Source of the DNA: Lysobacter daejeonensis GH1-9 | GTDB lineage: Bacteria; Pseudomonadota; Gammaproteobacteria; Xanthomonadales; Xanthomonadaceae | Reading direction: 5' to 3' | Assembly: GCF_000768355.1 (NCBI RefSeq) | Contig: NZ_AVPU01000014.1 | Location: 1 to 64,000, forward strand | DNA: 64,000 nt | Shown: piece after piece, positions 1 through 7,990 of the stretch | Numbering within the stretch: the stretch's first letter is position 1 | Layout: each line of letters starts with the position of its first letter | Notes under the pieces: generated by a model | Told to the model about the DNA's origin: nothing | What the model saw: only the letters and a program-made list of their open reading frames with translations | Database searches by the model: none | Translations under genes and position numbers: made by a program

Positions 1-26
1 GAGTTCGAGTCTCGTTTCCCGCTCCA
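1..26 (+). tRNA. glyW: tRNA-Gly(GCC), 3' part only
   Basis: The first 26 bases are the T-arm, 3' acceptor strand and encoded CCA of a tRNA whose 5' part lies outside the window. The T-loop TTCGAGT is flanked by a GAG/CTC stem, and the acceptor strand TTCCCGC-T-CCA matches bacterial tRNA-Gly(GCC). The anticodon itself is not visible, so the isoacceptor is inferred from the acceptor sequence. Confidence 0.8.
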
Positions 27-48
27 GATTCAGGGGTTCGCCCCACGC

Positions 49-79
49 AAAGCCCCGCATCTGCGGGGCTTTGTTGTTT
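49..79 (+). terminator. Intrinsic terminator-like hairpin between two tRNAs
   Basis: An 11-bp perfect stem (AAAGCCCCGCA/TGCGGGGCTTT) with a 2-nt apex is followed by a T-rich tract. It sits between the tRNA-Gly and tRNA-Leu genes and could act as a terminator or a processing hairpin. Confidence 0.65.
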
Positions 80-83
80 CCAC

Positions 84-167
84 GCCCGGTTGGCGAAACT
101 GGTAGACGCAAGGGACTTAAAATCCCTCGGCCGCAAGGTCATGTCGGTTCGATCCCGACACCGGGCA
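84..167 (+). tRNA. leuZ: tRNA-Leu(UAA)
   Basis: Acceptor strands GCCCGGT and ACCGGGC pair perfectly, with discriminator A. The anticodon stem AGGGA/TCCCT encloses the loop CTTAAAA, giving anticodon TAA. There is an extended variable arm typical of class II tRNA-Leu, and the T-loop reads TTCGATC. CCA is not encoded. In many gammaproteobacteria this tRNA follows Gly and Cys tRNAs; here no tRNA-Cys lies between Gly and Leu. Confidence 0.95.
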
Positions 168-247
168 CGCCTTTCGCGCGAGTTCCATTGGGGTTTGTCG
201 CTGCCGTGTGACAAGCCTGCGCCGCGCGGACGGGTAACGTCGCGCAC

Positions 248-1582
248 ATGGCTTCGTGGATATCTTCATTACCGATGTTGGCCCTGACGGTACCGGGGCT
301 GGCGCCTGCGCACGCCAGCACGCAGGAGCATCCGGTGGTGGTCGTGCCGCAGGCCACTTTGCCGCCCGCCGCATCCGCGCCCCGGACAGACCCGACTCCG
401 ACTGTGTCGACGGCGACGGACCTCCCGCCGGGAGTGGCAGCCTGCAGGTCGCGATTACGCGCATCGGCCATCGGCGCCGGCGTCACGCCACAGGTGTTTG
501 ATCGTCACGTGGCTACCGTCGCGCCTGACGCCTCCGTGTTGGGGTTTCTCGATGCGCAGCCGGAGTTCACCACGCCGGTGTGGGATTACCTCGCTGGGCT
601 CGTCGATGAGGAGCGTGTCAGCGACGGACGCGAACAAATGCGCGTCCACGCCGATTTGCTTGCTCGCGTCGCGCAACGCTACGGCGTCGACCCGGCGATG
701 GTGGTCGCGGTGTGGGGTGTGGAAAGCAATTTTGGCCGCGCGTTCGGCAAGCGGCCGCTGCTGGTGTCGCTGGCCACGCTGGCCTGCCAGGGACGCCGGC
801 AGGCGTTCTTCCGCGGCGAACTGATCGACACGCTGCACATCATTCAATCCGGTGATGTTGCGCCCGATGGGCTCGTGGGGTCGTGGGCCGGCGCGTTCGG
901 GCATACGCAGTTCATGCCCTCCACGTTCCGTCGCATCGCGGTCGATTTCGATGGGGACGGTCGACGGGACCTCGTGGGCAACGTTGCCGACGCGCTGGCC
1001 TCAACCGCCCACTTCCTCCAGCGGGCGGGTTGGCGCAGCGGTGCCCCTTGGGGCCATGAAGTGCTGGTTCCAGCCGACGCGTATTTGGGGCCCACGGGAC
1101 GGCGGCATCGCGAGCCGTTGCGTTACTGGATGGCCAAGGGCGTCACTCGCGCGGATGGTCGAGGGTTTGAGCCGGATCGCGACACGCCTGCCTCATTGCT
1201 CCTGCCAGCGGGACGCGGCGGGCCGGCTTTCCTGGTCTATCGGAACTTCCATGCGATCTATTCGTACAACGCGTCGGAGAGCTATGCACTGGCTATCGCG
1301 CTGTTATCGGATCGCCTTCGGGGCGGGGCAGGGTTGAAGACCCCGTGGCCGACCGAGGATGCAGGGCTATCCCGTCTCCAGCGGCGTGAACTGCAGGCGT
1401 TGCTGCTGGCCCGTGGCCATGCCATCGGGGAGGCCGACGGCATCATTGGTGCGGCGACCCGACGCGCAATCGTGACGGAACAGCAGCGGTTGGGCCTCAC
1501 GCCACAGGATGGCCGCGCGGGCCTGCTCATCCTGCAAGCGCTGCGCAGTGCACAAGGCAGCGGTCCGGGTGATGAACGCTAG
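248..1582 (+). CDS. mltB: Lytic murein transglycosylase, MltB/SLT family 103, with peptidoglycan-binding domain
   Basis: This 444-aa exported enzyme should cleave the MurNAc-GlcNAc bond of peptidoglycan non-hydrolytically in the periplasm. Residues 1-24 look like a signal peptide ending in AHA. A Pro/Thr-rich linker precedes the catalytic domain (about 60-360), which has the GH103 motif VWGVESNFG with probable catalytic Glu159, the GHTQFMPSTF segment and a YNASESYALAI segment. The last about 65 residues form a peptidoglycan-binding fold (DGIIGAATRRAI). No lipobox is visible, so it is probably soluble periplasmic rather than a lipoprotein. No strong ribosome site precedes the ATG; it was chosen because the signal peptide begins there. 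It is transcribed away from the tRNAs. Confidence 0.88.
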   Translation: MASWISSLPMLALTVPGLAPAHASTQEHPVVVVPQATLPPAASAPRTDPTPTVSTATDLPPGVAACRSRLRASAIGAGVTPQVFDRHVATVAPDASVLGFLDAQPEFTTPVWDYLAGLVDEERVSDGREQMRVHADLLARVAQRYGVDPAMVVAVWGVESNFGRAFGKRPLLVSLATLACQGRRQAFFRGELIDTLHIIQSGDVAPDGLVGSWAGAFGHTQFMPSTFRRIAVDFDGDGRRDLVGNVADALASTAHFLQRAGWRSGAPWGHEVLVPADAYLGPTGRRHREPLRYWMAKGVTRADGRGFEPDRDTPASLLLPAGRGGPAFLVYRNFHAIYSYNASESYALAIALLSDRLRGGAGLKTPWPTEDAGLSRLQRRELQALLLARGHAIGEADGIIGAATRRAIVTEQQRLGLTPQDGRAGLLILQALRSAQGSGPGDER

Positions 1583-1641
1583 GCCACAGGTCGTCGCCGC
1601 GACACGTTATCCTCATCCGCAATTGCCGATATGGACTGTCC

Positions 1642-3267
1642 ATGACCCGCTACGCCCCTTATGCGCTGAGCGTGCTCCTGACGCTGCTGTCGTTGCTGGC
1701 CTGGTTCAGTGAAGGGGGTGGGTGGTGGATCGGCGCGGCGGTATTTGGCGCGCTGGCCGCGCTGGGGACGGCGGACCTGCTGCAGACCCGCAGCACGCTG
1801 CGCCGCAACTACCCGCTTCTGGCCCATTTCCGCTATAGCCTGGAGTCGATCGGCCCGGAACTGCGGCAGTACTTCTTCCAGTCCGACACCATGGAAGTGC
1901 CGTACTCCCGGCAACAGCGCGCGCTCATCTACCAGCGGTCGAAGTCGGTCAACGACGTGCTCCCTTTTGGCAGCCAGCAGGATGCCTACGCCGTGGACTA
2001 TGAGTGGATCAACCACTCCATGGCGCCCACGCCCCACCGCAGCCACGACTTCCGCATCACCATCGGCGCGCAGTGCGCCCAGCCTTACTCGGCCAGTGTG
2101 TTCAACATCTCGGCGATGAGCTTTGGCGCGTTGTCGGCCAATGCCATCCGTGCACTGAACAAGGGGGCCAAGCTGGGCAACTTCTACCATGACACCGGCG
2201 AAGGCTCGATCTCGCCGTACCACCGCGAGAACGGCGGCGACCTGGTGTGGGAAATCGGCTCCGGCTACTTCGGCTGCCGCAATGACGATGGCGGCTTCAG
2301 CGAGGAGCGTTTCATTGCCAACGCGCGCGACCCGCAGGTCAAGATGATCGAGGTGAAGCTGTCGCAAGGTGCCAAGCCGGGCCACGGCGGCGTCCTGCCC
2401 GCAGCCAAGGTCAATGCGGAGATCGCGATGACGCGAGGGGTGCCGCAAAGTATGGATTGCGTCTCGCCTGCGCGGCACCACGCGTTCAGCACGCCACTCG
2501 AACTGCTGGCCTTCGTCGCTCGCCTGCGGGAGCTGTCGGGCGGGAAGCCCACCGGTTTCAAGTTGGCCATTGGCCATCCGTGGGAGTGGTTCGGCATCGC
2601 GAAGGCCATGGCGGAAACGGGCGTGCTGCCTGACTTCATCGTGGTGGATGGTGCGGAAGGGGGCACCGGCGCCGCGCCAGCGGAGTTCATCGACCACGTA
2701 GGCGTACCGATGCACGAAGCGCTGATGCTGGTGCACAACACACTGGTGGGATTGGAACTGCGTGACCGCATCCGCATTGGCGCGGCGGGGCGCATCAGCA
2801 GTGCATTCGACATCGCCCGGACGTTGGCCATGGGCGCGGACTGGTGCAACGCGGGCCGCGCCTTCATGTTCTCGCTGGGCTGCATCCAGTCGCTCAGCTG
2901 CCACACCGACCATTGCCCCACCGGCATTGCCACCCAGGACCGGACGCGATGGCAACACCTGGACGTCACCGACAAGGGGCAGCGGGTGTTCAACTTCCAC
3001 CAGAACACGCTGAAGGCGCTGCGCGACCTGTTGTGTGCCGCGGGCCTGGAGCATCCGGACCAACTGGGGCCGGAGCACATCCTGCGGCGTGTGTCGCCCA
3101 TCGAGGTCCGCTCGCTGGGTGCGTTGTACGCCTTCCTCAAGCCGGGTGACCTGCTGGGGCGCATTCCGCAGCACGCGTTGTTCCAGCAGTTCTGGGCGAG
3201 CGCCAGCAGCGAAAGCTTCGTAGCGCCGGCGACCGTGCAGTCGCTTCGCCAGTCGAAGCTGGTGTGA
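1642..3267 (+). CDS. FMN-binding glutamate synthase family protein, membrane-anchored
   Basis: The 541-aa product carries one or two N-terminal hydrophobic helices (about residues 5-50) followed by a glutamate-synthase central/FMN domain. Visible motifs include NISAMSFGALS, GEGSISPYH, the glycine-rich GAEGGTGAAP loop, and the cysteine cluster CHTDHCPTGIATQ that binds a 3Fe-4S cluster in GltB relatives. It lacks the glutaminase domain, so it is not a complete GltB. This stand-alone family is common in proteobacteria; its substrate is not established. The antisense strand carries a long open frame of high-GC origin that is not a gene. Confidence 0.85.
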   Translation: MTRYAPYALSVLLTLLSLLAWFSEGGGWWIGAAVFGALAALGTADLLQTRSTLRRNYPLLAHFRYSLESIGPELRQYFFQSDTMEVPYSRQQRALIYQRSKSVNDVLPFGSQQDAYAVDYEWINHSMAPTPHRSHDFRITIGAQCAQPYSASVFNISAMSFGALSANAIRALNKGAKLGNFYHDTGEGSISPYHRENGGDLVWEIGSGYFGCRNDDGGFSEERFIANARDPQVKMIEVKLSQGAKPGHGGVLPAAKVNAEIAMTRGVPQSMDCVSPARHHAFSTPLELLAFVARLRELSGGKPTGFKLAIGHPWEWFGIAKAMAETGVLPDFIVVDGAEGGTGAAPAEFIDHVGVPMHEALMLVHNTLVGLELRDRIRIGAAGRISSAFDIARTLAMGADWCNAGRAFMFSLGCIQSLSCHTDHCPTGIATQDRTRWQHLDVTDKGQRVFNFHQNTLKALRDLLCAAGLEHPDQLGPEHILRRVSPIEVRSLGALYAFLKPGDLLGRIPQHALFQQFWASASSESFVAPATVQSLRQSKLV

Positions 3268-3287
3268 AGAAATTTCGTTCACCCCCC

Positions 3288-3318
3288 TTGGCAAGCATGG
3301 GGGCGATTGCTGTATACT
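3288..3318 (+). promoter_or_regulatory. Putative sigma-70 promoter of tRNA-Val
   Basis: TTGGCA (3288-3293) and TATACT (3313-3318) are separated by 19 nt and followed by a GC-rich discriminator (GCGCAGCCC). That arrangement is typical of growth-rate and stringently controlled stable-RNA promoters. The tRNA begins 13 nt after the -10 box. The spacing is slightly long. Confidence 0.6.
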
Positions 3319-3331
3319 GCGCAGCCCTTCG

Positions 3332-3406
3332 GGGCGGTTAGCTCAGCGGTAGAGCATTGCCTTCACACGGCAAGGGTCACAGGTTCGATCCCTGTACCGC
3401 CCACCA
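3332..3406 (+). tRNA. valX: tRNA-Val(CAC)
   Basis: GGGCGGT pairs with ACCGCCC, then discriminator A and encoded CCA. The D-arm is AGCTCAGCGGTAGAGC. The anticodon stem TTGCC/GGCAA encloses TTCACAC, giving anticodon CAC, which reads GUG. The T-arm is CAGG-TTCGATC-CCTG. The isoacceptor label is confident; the gene symbol is only a placeholder convention. Confidence 0.95.
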
Positions 3407-3416
3407 TATGCAACAG

Positions 3417-3449
3417 ACACAGCCGGCCTTGTGCCGGCTGTGTTTTTTC
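3417..3449 (+). terminator. Rho-independent terminator of tRNA-Val
   Basis: An 11-bp perfect stem (ACACAGCCGGC/GCCGGCTGTGT) with a 5-nt loop is followed by six T. It lies 10 nt after the tRNA. Confidence 0.85.
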
Positions 3450-3496
3450 TGCGCATGCTCTTCTTTGGGTCGAGCCTTGCAGCCCGCGGATCGTGC

Positions 3497-4684
3497 TCAG
3501 GCCTCGATGGCGAATTTGCCCGCAGGTTCGCTGCCGACGATGGCATGCGGCACGAACCGCGCACTGTCATGCGTGATGGGGCTGTCGTCCTCGCGGATGC
3601 CGATGCCGCAGGCGTGGTCGCCCACCACCCAGCTGCCGACCATCGGGTAACGGCCGTCAAACGCGGGCAGCGGATGCAGCGCTTGGCGAATGGCGGGCCC
3701 CAGGTACGGCCCCGACTCGCTCAACAGTCGGCCATCGGCATAGCGCATGTCCACGTTGGCGCCTTCGCGCGAGAACAGCGGCTTGCGTACCCAGCCGGGC
3801 TGCAGTTCGCCGCCTTGCTCGAAATGCGCTTCCAACAGGTTGGGGTGGCCGCGATGGCGCTCCCACAGCAGTGGTAGCACGCCCTTGTTGCTCAGGATCA
3901 GCTTCCACGCCGGTTCCAGCAACTGCAGGTCCGAGCGCAGCAGCTCCATGCCGAACGGGTCGGCGAACAGGTCTTCCAGCGGGTACAGCTTGAACAGGCT
4001 GCCGATGGCGACATCATCCAGATCGGTGAAACGGCCGTCCTGTGCGATGCCGATGTCTTCCAACGCCATCAGGCCCGCCGGAAAGCCGGCCTGTGCGGCG
4101 CAGTCGTGCAGGTAGGCCACCGTGCCCTGGTCCTCCACGCTGCTGCCCACGGCCGCGAAATACATCGGCGGCTTCAGGCGCGAGGCGAGTTCTCCAAACC
4201 GTTCGACCAGCGCCTCGTGGATGGCGTTGAACTGGTCCGCATCCTGGGAGAGGGCACCGCGGTCGCGCTGGTTCTCAAGCCACTCCCACTGGAAGAACGC
4301 CGCCTCGTACAGCGAGGTGGGCGTATCGTAGTTGAGTTCGTACAGCTTGGCCGGACCGTGGCCGTCGTACGCCAGGTCCAGGCGGCCATACAGATGCGGA
4401 TCGCGGCGGCGCCAACTCTGCGCCACGTAGTCGCGGAACGCCTCCGGGATGGCCAGGCGCTGCATGAGTGCGTCGCTGTCCACCACCTCGTCCACCAGCG
4501 ACAGCGCCATCTGGTGCAGTTCGGCGGTGGGGTCTTCCAGATCACGCTCTATCTGCTGCAGCGTGAACGCGTAATAGGCGCTCTCGTCCCAGTAGGGCGC
4601 GCCGTTGATGGTGTGGAACTGGAAGCCGCAGGCCTCGGCGCGCCGGCGCCAGTCCGGTCGCGGCGGGATGGCGACGCGGCGCAT
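3497..4684 (-). CDS. ygiC: Glutathionylspermidine synthase-like ATP-grasp protein (YgiC family)
   Basis: This 395-aa protein matches the glutathionylspermidine synthase N-terminal-type (pre-ATP-grasp) family in length and motifs: AEACGFQFHTINGAPYW near the start, LYELNYDTPTSLYEA in the middle, and MVGSWVVGDHACGIGIREDD at the end. E. coli YgiC and YjfC are relatives; true glutathionylspermidine activity is unproven for them. The ATG at 4684 overlaps the stop of ygiB (TGATG), so the pair is translationally coupled. An upstream in-frame extension seen in the open frame is antisense-like low-complexity sequence and was rejected. Confidence 0.85.
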   Translation of the reverse strand: MRRVAIPPRPDWRRRAEACGFQFHTINGAPYWDESAYYAFTLQQIERDLEDPTAELHQMALSLVDEVVDSDALMQRLAIPEAFRDYVAQSWRRRDPHLYGRLDLAYDGHGPAKLYELNYDTPTSLYEAAFFQWEWLENQRDRGALSQDADQFNAIHEALVERFGELASRLKPPMYFAAVGSSVEDQGTVAYLHDCAAQAGFPAGLMALEDIGIAQDGRFTDLDDVAIGSLFKLYPLEDLFADPFGMELLRSDLQLLEPAWKLILSNKGVLPLLWERHRGHPNLLEAHFEQGGELQPGWVRKPLFSREGANVDMRYADGRLLSESGPYLGPAIRQALHPLPAFDGRYPMVGSWVVGDHACGIGIREDDSPITHDSARFVPHAIVGSEPAGKFAIEA

Positions 4685-5268
4685 CAGCCGCCGAAGCTGC
4701 CGGAGCGTCGTGCCGAGGTCGCGCCAAAGCCGCCACGACGCACGGTCATGGCGCGGTCGGGCTGCGCATCCACACGGATCAGGGCAGTGGCGCCCCCGGC
4801 GGACGACGGGCCGGGCTTGAGCCAGTCGTTGTGAGCGGTGCGGAACGCTGGCTCGCCTTTCGTGGTGCCAACCGGCGGCGGTCCGCCCGCGGAAGCCAGG
4901 CCCGCGCCACGGCCGTTGAGCATCTGCGACAGGAAGAAGCCCGTCATCAGCGGCCCGATGAACGAGTGGCCGCCCGCGGTCTGCTGCGTGCCGCACTGGC
5001 CCTGACCGAACTGGGACTCACACTCATTCACCGAGGCGAACTTCGGCGTGGTCTCCGCCGCCTGCAACCTGGCCTGGTCGAAGGCCTGCCTGCACATGTA
5101 TGGGTTCTGGGTCTTGTCCACGCATGCTTCCACCGAGGTGAACAAACCTTCGGCGGTCTGCACCTCCGGCTCGCGCGAGCAGGCCAGCAACAGGATGGGC
5201 GCCGTGCCCATGAGCACGAGGGCGGTCCGGCGGGAGCGCTTCATCGGGAGCGTGGAGTGATCGGTCAT
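4684..5268 (-). CDS. ygiB: DUF1190 (YgiB-like) lipoprotein
   Basis: The product is about 194 aa. A short charged start is followed by a hydrophobic stretch and lipobox LLLAC, so it is probably an outer-membrane or periplasmic lipoprotein. The mature part contains several Cys residues (VEACVDKTQNPYMC, NECESQFGQGQC) and a Gly/Ser-rich C-terminus, as in YgiB. It pairs with ygiC downstream, as in E. coli. The start may be 5268 (used) or the internal ATG at 5244; neither has a strong ribosome site. Confidence 0.8.
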   Translation of the reverse strand: MTDHSTLPMKRSRRTALVLMGTAPILLLACSREPEVQTAEGLFTSVEACVDKTQNPYMCRQAFDQARLQAAETTPKFASVNECESQFGQGQCGTQQTAGGHSFIGPLMTGFFLSQMLNGRGAGLASAGGPPPVGTTKGEPAFRTAHNDWLKPGPSSAGGATALIRVDAQPDRAMTVRRGGFGATSARRSGSFGG

Positions 5269-5391
5269 GGCCCAAGAATACGGCATGCCCGCCAGGCGCT
5301 GCGAGATGAGATCGGCGTCCCGCTTTAACAAACGCTCTGCGCGATAGCCTCGCCCTGTGTCTGTTCCCCACGTACCAGCAGGGATTTGCCC

Positions 5392-5859
5392 ATGAAGCAC
5401 CTCATCGCCACCCTCGCGCTGCTCGGTCTGCCGCTCGCAACGCCGACCGCGTCGGCAGCGACCCAGTTGCCGGCTGGCTACGTCCCGGCACCGACGGGCA
5501 AGGGGTGGAGCGAGGGGCCGACCTTGTGGCGTGAATACGATCATGCCGGCAAGCGCGTGGTGCGTTGCATGGCCGGGCCGCAGGATGTCGAGTTCAAGGC
5601 CGCGCCAACCGGGCCGGTACAGAGCTGCAAGGACAGCCAGCGGGTCTTCCAGGGCACGATCGCGGCCACTGGTACCAGCCTAGTCCAGGACCAGGACGGC
5701 AATCGCTGGGAAGTTCGCGTGTCCGACAAGATCGAGCGTTGGACGGACGTCCACGGCAATATCACCACATGCAAGTACGAGGCCGGCTTCAAATCGTGCA
5801 AGTTCCCGGAGCCTGCCACGATCAAGGTTTCGCGCCTCACGAGCGGAATCGCGCGCTGA
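5392..5859 (+). CDS. Small secreted protein of unknown function
   Basis: The 155-aa product starts with a clear Sec signal peptide (hydrophobic core IATLALLGLPLAT, cleavage after ASA). The mature domain is about 130 aa, polar, with several Cys residues (RCMAG, QSCKDS, TTCKYEAGFKSCKF) suggesting disulfide bonds in the periplasm. The ATG at 5392 follows CAGGGAT at a suitable distance; a TTG two codons upstream is less likely. I do not recognise the family. Confidence 0.75.
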   Translation: MKHLIATLALLGLPLATPTASAATQLPAGYVPAPTGKGWSEGPTLWREYDHAGKRVVRCMAGPQDVEFKAAPTGPVQSCKDSQRVFQGTIAATGTSLVQDQDGNRWEVRVSDKIERWTDVHGNITTCKYEAGFKSCKFPEPATIKVSRLTSGIAR

Positions 5860-5942
5860 TTCTTGCGGGCATCGCGCCGGCGTCGTCCATCGGCCAACGC
5901 CCCTGAGCGGGTACCATGGCGTCAAATCCACGCCTGCATGCC

Positions 5943-6299
5943 ATGACCACCGACGCAACCCGCCTGTACCACAACCCGCGATGCTCCAAATCCCGCGGCG
6001 CCCTTGACCTGTTGCGCGAGCACGGCGTGGAGCCGCAGATCGTGGCCTACCTGGATACGCCGTCCTCCGCTGCGGAACTGCGTGGCCTGTTGGCGATGCT
6101 TGGGCTGCCGGCACGCTCGCTGCTGCGCGCGGGTGAGGAGATCTATGGCGAACTGGGCCTGGCAGATCCTTCTCTTGATGAGTCCACCCTGATCGACGCG
6201 ATGGTCCGCCACCCGCGGCTGATCGAGCGTCCCATCTTCGTGCATCGCGGCAAGGCCGTGATCGGTCGGCCGCCCGAGAACGTGCTGTCGTTGCTGTAA
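5943..6299 (+). CDS. arsC: Arsenate reductase, glutaredoxin-dependent ArsC family
   Basis: This 118-aa thioredoxin-fold protein begins LYHNPRCSKSRGAL, in which the Cys of NPRCS is the arsenate-reducing cysteine of the plasmid R773 ArsC type. The conserved Arg-containing segments ERPIFV and IGRPPE near the C-terminus are present. It would reduce arsenate to arsenite with glutathione and glutaredoxin in the cytoplasm. No arsB or arsR is adjacent, so it is a stand-alone housekeeping copy. The stop is 2 nt before the next start, so it probably shares a transcript with the CpsB-like phosphatase. Confidence 0.9.
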   Translation: MTTDATRLYHNPRCSKSRGALDLLREHGVEPQIVAYLDTPSSAAELRGLLAMLGLPARSLLRAGEEIYGELGLADPSLDESTLIDAMVRHPRLIERPIFVHRGKAVIGRPPENVLSLL

Positions 6300-6301
6300 C
6301 G

Positions 6302-7135
6302 ATGCTCGACCTGCATTGCCACATCCTGCCGTCCATCGACGACGGTGCCACCGATCTCCCGATGGCATTGGCGATGGCCCGGATCGCAGCGGCGGACGGC
6401 ATCACCACCATCGCCTGCACGCCCCACATCTACCCGGGTGTCTACGAGAACACCGCCGCCGGGATCCGCGCCGCCATTGCCGCGTTCCAGGCGGAACTGG
6501 ACGGGCAGGGCATCGCCATCCGGCTGGTTGAAGGCGCCGACGTACACCTCGATCCGGCACTGGTCGATGGCCTGCGCAGCGGCCGCATCCCCACGCTGGC
6601 CGGTTCGCGCTACCTGCTGCTGGAGCCGCCACACCACGTTGCTCCGCCGCGCTTCGAAGAGGCCGTGTTCGAGTTGATGGCTGCCGGCTACGTGCCCGTC
6701 ATTACCCACCCCGAACGGCTGACTTGGGTGGAGAGTCACTACGACCTGTTCACCCGCCTCAGCCAGCGCGGTGCGTGGATGCAGATCACCGCTGGGGCCC
6801 TGACGGGCCGTTTCGGCCGGCGGGTCAAGTATTGGGGCGAGCGGTTCGTAGCCGAAGGCCACGCCATGCTGCTGGCCACCGATGCCCACCACCCCGAGCG
6901 GCGGCCACCGCTGCTGGCCGAGGCCCGGGAGGCGGCGGCCGCACTGGTCGGGGTGGAAGAGGCCATGCACCTGGTGCGGACACGGCCACAGGGCGTCGTG
7001 GACGACCTCGCGCCCGACTCGCTGCCGCCTCCCCTGCACGCCTGCGGTGGATTCCGTGCAGAAGGAATGCAAGGTGCCCGGGACAACCCGGGAGTACTGG
7101 CCCGGCTCATGCGGGGCTTCGGGATGCGGCGGTAG
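6302..7135 (+). CDS. cpsB: PHP-domain tyrosine-protein phosphatase, CpsB/YwqE type
   Basis: The 277-aa protein opens with the PHP metal-binding signature LDLHCHILPSIDDGA, continues with TPHIYPGVYENT and VPVITHPER, and has ATDAHHPERRPP near residue 195, giving the His/Asp ligands for the metal centre. Family members dephosphorylate bacterial tyrosine kinases of the Wzc/CpsD type. The BY-kinase gene lies just downstream, so the likely role is control of polysaccharide chain length or output. It starts 2 nt after arsC. Its final codons coincide with a sequence resembling an RfaH ops element (see findings). Confidence 0.88.
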   Translation: MLDLHCHILPSIDDGATDLPMALAMARIAAADGITTIACTPHIYPGVYENTAAGIRAAIAAFQAELDGQGIAIRLVEGADVHLDPALVDGLRSGRIPTLAGSRYLLLEPPHHVAPPRFEEAVFELMAAGYVPVITHPERLTWVESHYDLFTRLSQRGAWMQITAGALTGRFGRRVKYWGERFVAEGHAMLLATDAHHPERRPPLLAEAREAAAALVGVEEAMHLVRTRPQGVVDDLAPDSLPPPLHACGGFRAEGMQGARDNPGVLARLMRGFGMRR

Positions 7136-7300
7136 CCGGGCCGGCGCCGCCACGGCCGCCGACACCCCCGCGCGTGCAACCCACGCCAAAGAACTTTTCC
7201 CACGCGTGCCAACCACTGCACGCCACCCTGAGCGGCCGTTCACGCCCCGCATGGGGCATAATTCCCAAGTTGTTGAATTTGTTTAACAGGGGCCCTCCGC

Positions 7301-7990
7301 TTGTTCACCTTTGTCCGTGTCAGCGCTCTGCTGTGCGCTGTGCTGTTGTCCGCGTGTGCCAGTCGCGGCGATGTGGCCCAGGCGCCTGCGTTGCCGGTGG
7401 TCGACCCGGTCACCGAAGTGCTCGGCCAGCCCGAGTATCGCGTTGGGCCCCATGACCTGCTCACCGTCACGGTCTTCCAGATCAAGGACCTGGACCGCGA
7501 GGTGCGCGTCAACAACGCTGGCCAGATTTCGCTGCCACTGATTGGCGGCGTGCAGGCGGCCGGCCGCACCGTGGCCGAGTTGGAGGCGGACATCGCCCGC
7601 CTGTACAGCGCACGTTACCTGCAGGACCCGCAGGTCACCCTGTTCGTGAAGGAATTCTCCAGCCAGCGCGTTACGGTCAATGGTGCCGTGCGCAAGACCG
7701 GCATCTTCCCGATGAACGCCGCACGGCTGTCGCTGTTGCAGGCCGTGTCGCTGGGTGAGGGCCTGACCGATACCGCCAACCCGCGACACGTCGCCGTCCT
7801 GCGCCGGGTGGACGGCCGCACCATGGTCGCCCGCTTTGACCTGGAGGCCATCCGCGAAGGCCGCATGCAGGACCCCGAAATCCTGGGTAACGACATCGTG
7901 GTCGTGGACGAATCGAAGGGCGCCGTCTGGTTCAAGCGCTTCATCCAGATTGCTCCCGTCCTGACGTCCTGGTTCTACTACTCCAACTGA
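7301..7990 (+). CDS. gumB: Polysaccharide export lipoprotein, Wza/GumB family
   Basis: The 229-aa product has a signal peptide with lipobox LLSAC. The export domain (YRVGPHDLLTVTVFQ) and a SLBB domain (RVTVNGAVRKTGIFPM) follow. It should form the outer-membrane channel of a Wzx/Wzy-dependent polysaccharide machine. The best start is TTG at 7301, 8-9 nt after CAGGGG; no ATG gives the signal peptide. The stop overlaps the next ATG (TGATG). It is the first gene of the large exopolysaccharide operon. Confidence 0.9.
   Translation: MFTFVRVSALLCAVLLSACASRGDVAQAPALPVVDPVTEVLGQPEYRVGPHDLLTVTVFQIKDLDREVRVNNAGQISLPLIGGVQAAGRTVAELEADIARLYSARYLQDPQVTLFVKEFSSQRVTVNGAVRKTGIFPMNAARLSLLQAVSLGEGLTDTANPRHVAVLRRVDGRTMVARFDLEAIREGRMQDPEILGNDIVVVDESKGAVWFKRFIQIAPVLTSWFYYSN

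Noticed and set aside
1579-3294. 571-codon minus-strand open frame
   Set aside because: It is the antisense of the FMN glutamate-synthase-like gene; the translation is Arg/His/Val-rich with no motifs, typical of the shadow of a high-GC gene.
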